A stretch of DNA of 7,480 nucleotides from Dehalococcoidia bacterium (GTDB taxonomy: Bacteria; Chloroflexota; Dehalococcoidia; GIF9; AB-539-J10): contig JAUVYX010000038.1 of NCBI GenBank assembly GCA_030602865.1, positions 1 to 7,480 on the forward strand, written 5' to 3'. The notes under the pieces are model-generated. The model worked only from the letters and a program-made list of their open reading frames with translations. It was not told the origin of the DNA and searched no databases. Made by a program: the position numbers and the translations under genes. Positions 1 through 5,355 of the stretch are shown one piece after another; position 1 is the first letter of the stretch; every line of letters starts with the position of its first letter.

Positions 1-1295
1 TCGCCAATTGTCGCCTGGACAAATTCACCGTCGCGGCGTATATCAACATGGATTTCTTTTTTCTCGCTCCTCTCTAGAGCATCCAGGGCATTGGTGGTAA
101 GATTCAGGAACACTTGCTGAATACTATTTGCCTTCATCCAAACTTCAGGAGTCCCGTCAGCAGTATGATAAGTTACCCGAACGCTTTGTTTGCCAATACG
201 GTAGGATAGTAACTTAAGAACCCGCTCAAGAATCACAGTACAACTCCCTTTTTGATATGCTTCATCTTCTCTCTCCATGCATGAAAATGTCAGCAGATTC
301 CGGACAATATCAATACAGCGTTGTGTTTCCTGCTCGATATCTTGGAGGACAGAGTAACGCCTGTCATCCTCGGAAGTATGTTTGAGACAATAATGAGAGT
401 AGTTGAGTAGTCCCATCATTGGATTATTCAGTTCATGGGCGATGCCAGCAACCAGAGTACCCATAGCACTCATTTTCTCTGACTGGATTAGTTGGGCTTC
501 TGATTCCTGCAGTTCCCTATAGGCCTTTTGAAGTGCCTCCTGGGCCTGCTTGCGCTCGGTGATGTCCCGTAGCGATGCCAGGTAGACAATTTCGCCTTGC
601 CACTCCATCTCTACCGTATACATTTCTATTGTGGTTACTTCTTTATCTCTGTGAATAATATCAAGCTCCGTATTTTCGCCTGCCACAATAGGAAAGCCGA
701 ACATTTCGCCTATGAGTTCCTCTGGCTTTCGGCGGAGGAGAGTTTCAGCAGCACGGTTGACAAAACGTACAACTCCCAGTCTGTTCACAATGATGATGCC
801 CTCGGGATTCTTTTGTATGATGTTGTCCAGGGAGTAAAGTAAAGCCTGCCACTCCCGGGTGCGCTGTTCCAATTCTGCCTGCATTCGCTGCCGTTCCATG
901 GCATAGTGTATGGACCGCTCAAGTAAGTTGCTATCCACCTGACTCTTGATCAGGTAGTCCTGGGCACCTTTCTGTAAAGCGAGAGCAGCGAGCGCCTCAT
1001 CATTCACAGCACCCAGCACCACTATCGGCACCCCCACCGCTCGAGCATGCAGTTTGTCTAAGTCAACAAGGCCATAGATGCCTGACAGCGACAGGTCCAA
1101 AAGAATCACGTCGATCCTTTCCTGGGCAAGGCACTTCAACCCTGCCGATAGCTGAACGGCAGGCTTTAGATCGAAGCAAGCATCCCTGGCTTTGGACAAC
1201 ATCTCCTCAATCGGGTAGAGGTCTTCGTGGTTGTCTTCAATTAGCAAGACCCTTATGATTTCGGATCTGGGCTTTCGAATTGCAGCTTGACTCAT
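1..1295 (-). CDS. Receiver-PAS-histidine kinase, 3' end cut by window edge
   Basis: This is a cytosolic hybrid sensor kinase; 431 codons are open from the ATG at 1295 to the left edge, and no membrane segment is visible. Residues 14-130 form a CheY-like receiver: acidic pair E20/D21, phospho-acceptor D67 in VILLDLSLSG, and conserved lysine K117 in DYLIKS. The usual Thr/Ser of the receiver switch is replaced by G95 (PIVVLGA). Residues about 146-252 are a PAS domain ending in the typical RDITERKQAQ. Then come a short coiled coil, a HisKA H-box with phospho-acceptor H287 (AGIAHELNNP), and the start of the HATPase domain with an N-box (NLTTNALDAL, from about 398). The G boxes lie outside the window. 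It starts 24 nt after kaiC, with AAGGAAG about 8-10 nt before the ATG. By position it may be an output or input kinase for KaiBC; that is inference. It lacks the KaiB-like sensor of SasA. Confidence 0.93.
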   Translation of the reverse strand, partial: MSQAAIRKPRSEIIRVLLIEDNHEDLYPIEEMLSKARDACFDLKPAVQLSAGLKCLAQERIDVILLDLSLSGIYGLVDLDKLHARAVGVPIVVLGAVNDEALAALALQKGAQDYLIKSQVDSNLLERSIHYAMERQRMQAELEQRTREWQALLYSLDNIIQKNPEGIIIVNRLGVVRFVNRAAETLLRRKPEELIGEMFGFPIVAGENTELDIIHRDKEVTTIEMYTVEMEWQGEIVYLASLRDITERKQAQEALQKAYRELQESEAQLIQSEKMSAMGTLVAGIAHELNNPMMGLLNYSHYCLKHTSEDDRRYSVLQDIEQETQRCIDIVRNLLTFSCMEREDEAYQKGSCTVILERVLKLLSYRIGKQSVRVTYHTADGTPEVWMKANSIQQVFLNLTTNALDALERSEKKEIHVDIRRDGEFVQATIG

Positions 1296-1319
1296 TTTTT
1301 GTTCTTCCTTCTTAAATCC

Positions 1320-2843
1320 TTACTCTCCTCCCTCCTTGAACAGACCGTCCATTCGCTCTATTTCTCCGGGTGCAGCATGCACAATGTTGCCCGACAAGAT
1401 GCCACTGATATTGTGGAAAGGCTTGCCAATGTGCATTCCCTTGCCGTCAATAGTGATCTCGCGAATATCCTTGTCATGCATGGAACCACGCATCTTGAGG
1501 ACGGTTATACAGCGGCGCATTTCCCCAAATATCTCTACATACCGGAGCAGAATGATAGAGTCGGTAATCGTGGAAATATGGGTTTCCGTGATTGATGTCC
1601 CGCCCATTAAGCTGGCCGTGACGGCTGTGAAAAGCCCGATAGTCTCCTGCTGTTTGATAAAGGATGTCAAACCGATGACGAATTCACGGAAACTCTTGTT
1701 GGTTGAGACACGCTCCAGTGCGGAGAGGCTGTCCACTGCCACGCGGTGGGGCTTGAATTCCTCAATAGCTATCTTCATTTTAATCAGATGCTCTTCCATA
1801 CCTATGGCCTCCGGGTATACACAAATCACCTTTAGCTTCCCCTCCTCTTCCAGCTTACTAAAGTCCATTCCCCAACTGGTGGCGTTGCGCAAGAATTGCG
1901 CACGGCTTTCCTCAAAGGCGAATATTAAGCACCGTTCACCATTGGCAATCCCACCATTGATGAACTCGGTCACCATCAGCGTTTTGCCGCATCCGGTGGC
2001 GCCGGAGACCAGAATGATGGAATCTCGGAAAAAGCCACCGTCGCATATATTGTCCAGTTCCGCATTTCCCGAAGTGACGCGGACACTGGATGACTTCTGC
2101 TTCAGTTCCATGGTGGAAAGCGGAATCATAAAGATGCCACCGTTTGACATGATTGTAAATGGGTATTCTCCTTTCTGGTGGGTGGTTCCTCTGAACTTCA
2201 CGATCTCTATGGTCCGGCGACGCTTCTCCGCTTCCAGAACGTTGCGCAGAACAATTACATTGTCGGCGACAAACTCTTCCACACCATAGCGGGCGATATC
2301 ACCGTATTCCTGTATTCGTTCTCCCGTCACAATAGTGGTAACCCCCATTTGTTTCAACGCTGCGGCAATCCTGAACAGTTCGCTGCGTATAAGTGTAGTA
2401 TCGGTAAATTGCGCGAAAATTGCGCTTAAAGAATCCATAACCAGACGTTTGGCATTAACCTTACGCACAGCATGCTCAATCCGGGCCAGTAACGCCCTCA
2501 GGTCGTAGTTTCCAGTTACGAAGGTCTGCTCTCCCGGCACGGGAGATACATCGACAAAGGCCCATTTGCCATCTGCCTCCCATCTCTGGATGTCCCAGCC
2601 AAAGCTCAAAATGTTTCTGCAGATGTCGTTGGGGGACTCTTCAAAGGTGACGAAGACGCCATTGTCTCCTGTCTGCATAATGCCCATAACCAGGAACTGG
2701 GTGGCAAGGACCGTCTTGGCGCTGCCGGCGGTTCCGGTAACCAGTGTCGAGCGGCCTTTCGGTATACCGCCCAGGGAGATAGCATCGAAACCCTGAATCC
2801 CAGTTCTCACTTTCTCGATGGGTACTTGTTTTTTTCTATTCAT
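1320..2843 (-). CDS. kaiC: KaiC circadian-clock-type ATPase/autokinase (two RecA domains)
   Basis: KaiC is a hexameric double-RecA ATPase that autophosphorylates in its second domain and acts as the timing core of Kai systems. The protein is 507 aa (the S. elongatus protein is 519). Domain CI has Walker A GTAGSAKT (37-44), catalytic glutamates 68-69, Walker B D137, and the KaiC-typical stretch ERIQEYGDIARYGVEEF. Domain CII has Walker A GATGCGKT (281-288), glutamates 311-312 and Walker B D371. The phosphosite segment THISTITD keeps S424 and T425 (S431/T432 of S. elongatus KaiC) and T419 (T426). The A-loop-like FHNISGILSG and a short charged tail follow. An in-frame ATG lies at 2849, but AGGAGG is only 3 nt from it and 9 nt from the ATG at 2843, so I prefer 2843. 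The gene follows kaiB by 38 nt and is probably co-transcribed with it. The first Walker A (SAK) departs slightly from GxxGxGKT. Confidence 0.96.
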   Translation of the reverse strand: MNRKKQVPIEKVRTGIQGFDAISLGGIPKGRSTLVTGTAGSAKTVLATQFLVMGIMQTGDNGVFVTFEESPNDICRNILSFGWDIQRWEADGKWAFVDVSPVPGEQTFVTGNYDLRALLARIEHAVRKVNAKRLVMDSLSAIFAQFTDTTLIRSELFRIAAALKQMGVTTIVTGERIQEYGDIARYGVEEFVADNVIVLRNVLEAEKRRRTIEIVKFRGTTHQKGEYPFTIMSNGGIFMIPLSTMELKQKSSSVRVTSGNAELDNICDGGFFRDSIILVSGATGCGKTLMVTEFINGGIANGERCLIFAFEESRAQFLRNATSWGMDFSKLEEEGKLKVICVYPEAIGMEEHLIKMKIAIEEFKPHRVAVDSLSALERVSTNKSFREFVIGLTSFIKQQETIGLFTAVTASLMGGTSITETHISTITDSIILLRYVEIFGEMRRCITVLKMRGSMHDKDIREITIDGKGMHIGKPFHNISGILSGNIVHAAPGEIERMDGLFKEGGE

Positions 2844-2851
2844 TCTCATCG

Positions 2852-2860
2852 ACCTCCTTT
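2852..2860 (-). promoter_or_regulatory. kaiC ribosome-binding site
   Basis: The minus strand reads AAAGGAGGT here, a near-perfect Shine-Dalgarno sequence. It is 3 nt from the ATG at 2849 and 9 nt from the ATG at 2843, so it favours the second ATG as the kaiC start. Confidence 0.8.
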
Positions 2861-2881
2861 GTAGTTTTCAGATTCGGTGTG

Positions 2882-3157
2882 TTATTGCAGGTCGAGCCCT
2901 AGCAGGACCTTCTCTTTGTCCGACAGGTCGCCGATAACGCGCCGCAGAGGTGGAGGCAACTCCTTTGCCAGGGCTGGGGTTGCCAGGATTTTCTCGTCCT
3001 CAGCTAGCTGTGGTTGCTCCAGAATATCAATGACTGACAATTCATATTGCCCCGCTAGTTCATTATTGCAGATGCGGCGTATGTTAGCGATGGCACGCTC
3101 GGACGTCGAAGAATGACCCGTAATGTACAACTTCAGCAAGTATTTATTGTTACCCAT
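2882..3157 (-). CDS. kaiB: KaiB clock protein
   Basis: KaiB is a small thioredoxin-like, fold-switching protein. In its rare fold it binds phosphorylated KaiC, sequesters KaiA and shifts KaiC toward dephosphorylation. This 91-aa protein shows the family signature along its length: N-terminal YLLKLYITG (6-14), [21 protein letters not shown] (41-61, quoted here only as a landmark by its ends SVID and LATP), the proline-rich LPPPLRR (67-73) and [16 protein letters not shown] (75-90). G87 and D89 fall at the positions known to influence the fold switch in cyanobacterial KaiB. It stops right after GLDLQ and lacks the acidic C-terminal tail of the cyanobacterial protein (about 102 aa); short forms are common outside cyanobacteria. 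The start is firm: AAAGGAGGT lies close upstream of the ATG. The preceding PAS/KaiA-like gene ends 11 nt before it, and kaiC follows. Confidence 0.96.
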   Translation of the reverse strand: MGNNKYLLKLYITGHSSTSERAIANIRRICNNELAGQYELSVIDILEQPQLAEDEKILATPALAKELPPPLRRVIGDLSDKEKVLLGLDLQ

Positions 3158-3160
3158 TTT

Positions 3161-3171
3161 TACCTCCTTTA
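3161..3171 (-). promoter_or_regulatory. kaiB ribosome-binding site overlapping the upstream stop codon
   Basis: The minus strand reads TAAAGGAGGTA just before the kaiB ATG at 3157. The stop codon TAA of the PAS/KaiA-like gene (3171-3169) runs into the Shine-Dalgarno sequence, which suggests coupled translation of the two genes. Confidence 0.8.
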
Positions 3172-4161
3172 ATGTTTATCATGTGCTTCCACTCCTGCAG
3201 TTTCTGGAGGAGAAGCCCTTATAACACCTGTGAAATAATTGCGGTAGAACGAGGTCAGGTAGCCCATGAGTTCAAGCACCATCAGTCGCCCTTCCTCTGC
3301 ATAGATCAGAGCCTTTTGGGGACTGATTCCTGTGGTCTTCATTTTCAGCACTGTGCCGTGAACTTCTACCACATCGCGCGGTCCAACTTTCATAAAGCCC
3401 ATCTGTTCTGCAATAGTGCGGAGGCTTCCTGAAATGTCATGCTCTACCCTGTAGGCACGCTGTTCCAGAGCCAGGTCTAGCAGGTCAGCGTAGTGTTGCA
3501 CCAGTGTGTTAAAGGTGTCTGGCGCGCTCTCGCGCAGTGGCGCGGCGCCAAACATTTGTGCCGTAACGGTAGTCGTTGAGCCCTGGGAGATCTGCTCGAG
3601 GGAGCTGAGCTCCCGCTCCAGTTGCTCTATCCGCGTTGTGTTAGCCTGTGCCTCCGCTTCCTGCGCCCGCTTGCGCTCGGTGAGGTCTTCCACTATCTCT
3701 ATAAAGCCAACCACCTTGCCACTTTCGTCCTTGGTCAGGGTGAATAGAACTTGAGCCGGAAATCTTTCACCACTCTTCCTGACCTTCTCCCCTTCATAGG
3801 AAAACCTTCCATTCTCGATAAGATCAGCAGTGGTTCGTTGTAACCTCCCGTCTTCAATAAAATCTTTCGGGAAGAATAACTCCATATTCTGCTTGCCGAT
3901 AATCTCCTCCTGAGAATAGCCGTAGATATGGTGGGCGCCTTCGTTAAAGGCAATGATGTTGCCGTCAAAGTCGGCGGCAATGATAGCGTATCCCACCAAA
4001 CTCTCCAGAAGAGTGTTCACAAAATCCGTATTTTCACGGAGCTCTCTTATCCTGTCTTGAATCAAGTCCAATGCGGATTTGGGATTGCGGATTGCGGAAT
4101 ATTCGATTGTGGATTCAGCTTCCGTATTTTGTGCCTTGTTCCTGTTCTTCCTGTTCTTCAT
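3169..4161 (-). CDS. PAS-domain protein with KaiA/RsbU-like C-terminal domain
   Basis: This 330-aa soluble protein sits directly upstream of kaiB. A lysine- and asparagine-rich N-terminus (1-30, including the repeat-encoded AIRNPKSA) leads into a PAS domain at about 42-164 ([20 protein letters not shown], ending [10 protein letters not shown]). A coiled coil follows at about 161-194. The C-terminal ~100 residues (213-311) are helical. They carry [15 protein letters not shown] (261-275) and [20 protein letters not shown] (289-308). This pattern resembles, as I recall them, RsbU's N-terminal PEEIISIHRKVLKEL and the KaiA C-terminal VVEIH...YRLTLIDVIAHLCEMYRR; those domains share one structural superfamily. 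No kinase, receiver or PP2C domain is present. By position it may be the KaiA-equivalent regulator of KaiC, sensing a signal through PAS. That is inference. A longer reading from a TTG at 4194 would overlap cheD by 26 nt; the ATG at 4161, with GAGGG upstream, is better. Confidence 0.9.
   Translation of the reverse strand: MKNRKNRNKAQNTEAESTIEYSAIRNPKSALDLIQDRIRELRENTDFVNTLLESLVGYAIIAADFDGNIIAFNEGAHHIYGYSQEEIIGKQNMELFFPKDFIEDGRLQRTTADLIENGRFSYEGEKVRKSGERFPAQVLFTLTKDESGKVVGFIEIVEDLTERKRAQEAEAQANTTRIEQLERELSSLEQISQGSTTTVTAQMFGAAPLRESAPDTFNTLVQHYADLLDLALEQRAYRVEHDISGSLRTIAEQMGFMKVGPRDVVEVHGTVLKMKTTGISPQKALIYAEEGRLMVLELMGYLTSFYRNYFTGVIRASPPETAGVEAHDKH
4083..4100. repeat. Short tandem GATTGCG repeat in the PAS gene N-terminus
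   Basis: Two tandem GATTGCG heptamers (4083-4096) run into GAAT, followed by related ATTCGATTGTGGATTC. The block encodes the low-complexity YSAIRNP tail ahead of the PAS domain. The 17 bases from 4084 match 15 of 17 with the complement of 7084-7100 in the cheB-cheA gap. Confidence 0.6.
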
Positions 4162-4171
4162 TTTTCCCTCA
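4162..4171 (-). promoter_or_regulatory. RBS deciding the start of the PAS/KaiA-like gene
   Basis: The minus strand reads TGAGGGAAAA followed by ATG at 4161. The cheD stop codon TGA is part of the GAGGG ribosome-binding site, which favours the ATG at 4161 over the upstream TTG at 4194. Confidence 0.6.
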
Positions 4172-4702
4172 TATCTGCTTGACTTCCTGGCCAATCGCCT
4201 TAACAGTCACCCTGCCTGAATCCAGGTAAAACTCAACACTGCGGCCATAATTGCCGCCGGTATTCTCAGCTATCAGGGGTATTCGTTTCCGTTTCAATAT
4301 GCACTTTACACTGATAATATTCTGTTCTCCGATACCTGGGCTGGAATCGTCACTAGAAATAAACATCCTGGCTCCGCCGACCAGTTTGGCTACCATGTCG
4401 CTGGGGGTAGCCCTCTTGATTCGCAGTTCCTTTATCAGGGAGGCAATCGCCGTGTCGGCACACTGATATGCAGGATGGTAGCCATTCAGGCTGTTAGAAT
4501 CGGGCAGCATAATATGTGCCAGTCCTCCCAGCTTCCTTTTGGTGTCGTAAAGGGTTACCACCACACAGGAACCAAGTCCCGAGGACGAAATAATGTGTGG
4601 CGCTTCAGCTACAACCCCCTGCCCCATCCAGACGTGGAGAACCGGCGAACCGGCGAAAGGGAGAATGGGAGAATGGGAGATTATTTTTTTCTTATCATTC
4701 AT
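4169..4702 (-). CDS. cheD: CheD chemoreceptor glutamine deamidase
   Basis: CheD deamidates specific glutamines on chemoreceptors and, in Bacillus and Thermotoga, binds CheC and raises its CheY-P phosphatase activity. The 177-aa protein has the family motifs: GLGSCVVVTLYD with catalytic C46, GGLAHIMLP with catalytic H63, the conserved KLVGGARMF (106-114), IGEQNI (124-129) and GGNYGRSVEFYLDSGRV (149-165). A Ser (S40) sits where the third catalytic residue, Thr in T. maritima CheD, is expected. The first ~22 residues (SHSPILPFAGSPV) are encoded by short tandem repeats and look like an added tail; T. maritima CheD is about 157 aa. The start ATG overlaps the cheC stop as ATGA, with AGGGAAG just upstream, indicating translational coupling. 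An internal ATG at 4627 would remove the tail but has no visible ribosome-binding site. Confidence 0.95.
   Translation of the reverse strand: MNDKKKIISHSPILPFAGSPVLHVWMGQGVVAEAPHIISSSGLGSCVVVTLYDTKRKLGGLAHIMLPDSNSLNGYHPAYQCADTAIASLIKELRIKRATPSDMVAKLVGGARMFISSDDSSPGIGEQNIISVKCILKRKRIPLIAENTGGNYGRSVEFYLDSGRVTVKAIGQEVKQI
4637..4682. repeat. Tandem octamer repeats in the cheD 5' end
   Basis: Two copies of ACCGGCGA (4641-4656) are followed by GGGAGAAT twice and a degenerate third copy GGGAGATT (4659-4682). They encode the N-terminal extension of CheD (SHSPILPFAGSPV). The first 21 bases match 5014-5034 inside cheC at 18 of 21 positions. Confidence 0.75.
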
Positions 4703-5355
4703 TCTTCCCTATACGCCATCCTTGCTTTTTCGATCGAACCTGCGAGCGTCTTTACCGACTCCACAGAAGGAATCATCACAAAAAAGGTTCTGATAAGTTG
4801 CTCTTTTACCATAAACTCGTTTTCAACCACGATGATATGCTGAACCTGACGACTGAGCCTGACCAGACTCTCGTCCAGGAGAGACTGAATCATATCAGTG
4901 GCTACTGTCGGGACGGTATGATAAATATTCAATCTACAGAAGTCGTGAATTGCTGTTAAATAAACTCCGGCAACCATATTGCCAATCTCGGTAATTACGG
5001 AGAGATCTACACTGGGAACCGGTGAATCGGCGAACGCCTCCCCTTCTCCTCCCGGCACGGCCTGTTCCGCCAAACGTATCAAGTCCTTCTTCTGTTCTTC
5101 CGACACGATGAAAAACAGGCCTCCGCTGACGTCACCGACCATATTCATTCTGGCACATACCACCGGCAAGGAGGGGTTGGTAAGGATAGATATCTCTTGC
5201 GGGTCTTTAATAGCAAAGACTCTGGGTATTACTATATCCACCCGGCACTGAAGTGTCTGCGTTAGTGCGGTAGCGGCGTTGCCCGCCCCGACGTTCATCA
5301 TTTCGGTTAAGAAATCTACCTGTTCCTCTGACAGAAGCTGTTCTTTATTATTCAT
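4699..5355 (-). CDS. cheC: CheC-type CheY-P phosphatase
   Basis: CheC dephosphorylates CheY-P in the cytoplasm and, with CheD, forms an adaptation feedback. This 218-aa protein has two pseudo-symmetric halves, each with an intact family active-site pattern [D/S]-x3-E-x2-N-x22-P. The first is D14, E18, N21 and P44 (FLTEMMNVGAGNAATAL). The second is S119, E123, N126 and P149 (ITEIGNMVAGVYLTAI). Between the halves lies a linker (about 101-117, PGGEGEAFADSPVPSVD) containing a repeat-encoded piece. The ATG at 5355 is chosen because AAGGAG lies 10 nt upstream and the protein then begins at the family's usual place. Extending to 5514 would run far into cheA with no ribosome-binding site. The start overlaps the end of cheA by 8 nt, and the stop overlaps cheD by 4 nt. 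CheX or a FliY-like protein is less likely, because CheX has one active site and no FliN domain is present. Confidence 0.92.
   Translation of the reverse strand: MNNKEQLLSEEQVDFLTEMMNVGAGNAATALTQTLQCRVDIVIPRVFAIKDPQEISILTNPSLPVVCARMNMVGDVSGGLFFIVSEEQKKDLIRLAEQAVPGGEGEAFADSPVPSVDLSVITEIGNMVAGVYLTAIHDFCRLNIYHTVPTVATDMIQSLLDESLVRLSRQVQHIIVVENEFMVKEQLIRTFFVMIPSVESVKTLAGSIEKARMAYREE
5014..5034. repeat. Dispersed copy of the cheD octamer repeat inside cheC
   Basis: ACCGGTGA followed by ATCGGCGA has the same 8-base period as the cheD repeat at 4637-4657 and matches it at 18 of 21 bases. It encodes FADSPVPS in the linker between the two CheC halves, compared with FAGSPVLH in CheD. Confidence 0.55.

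Noticed and set aside
1884..1903. Repeated TTGCGCA words, with a similar pair near 2408-2428
   Set aside because: Both lie inside conserved kaiC coding sequence and the spacing is not shared. I see no operator-like context.
1336..2289. A 317-codon plus-strand open frame opposite kaiC
   Set aside because: It is antisense to a strongly recognised kaiC, has no family resemblance and no ribosome-binding site I can support. It is a shadow of the real gene.
2844..2881. Possible promoter or terminator between kaiB and kaiC
   Set aside because: The 38-nt gap holds only a ribosome-binding site. No hairpin or promoter boxes are visible.
3600..3614. Perfect inverted repeat GGGAGCTGAGCTCCC
   Set aside because: It lies inside the coding sequence for the coiled coil ([10 protein letters not shown]), has a 1-nt loop and no U tract. 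It is explained by codon choice, not a terminator.
541..3690. Near-identical DNA for the PAS-terminal ITERK/LTERK segments in the kinase and PAS genes, suggesting recent duplication
   Set aside because: The motif is shared by most PAS proteins, and the flanking PAS sequences differ clearly.
4162..4194. TTG start at 4194 for the PAS/KaiA-like gene
   Set aside because: It overlaps cheD by 26 nt and has no clear Shine-Dalgarno sequence, while the ATG at 4161 follows GAGGG.
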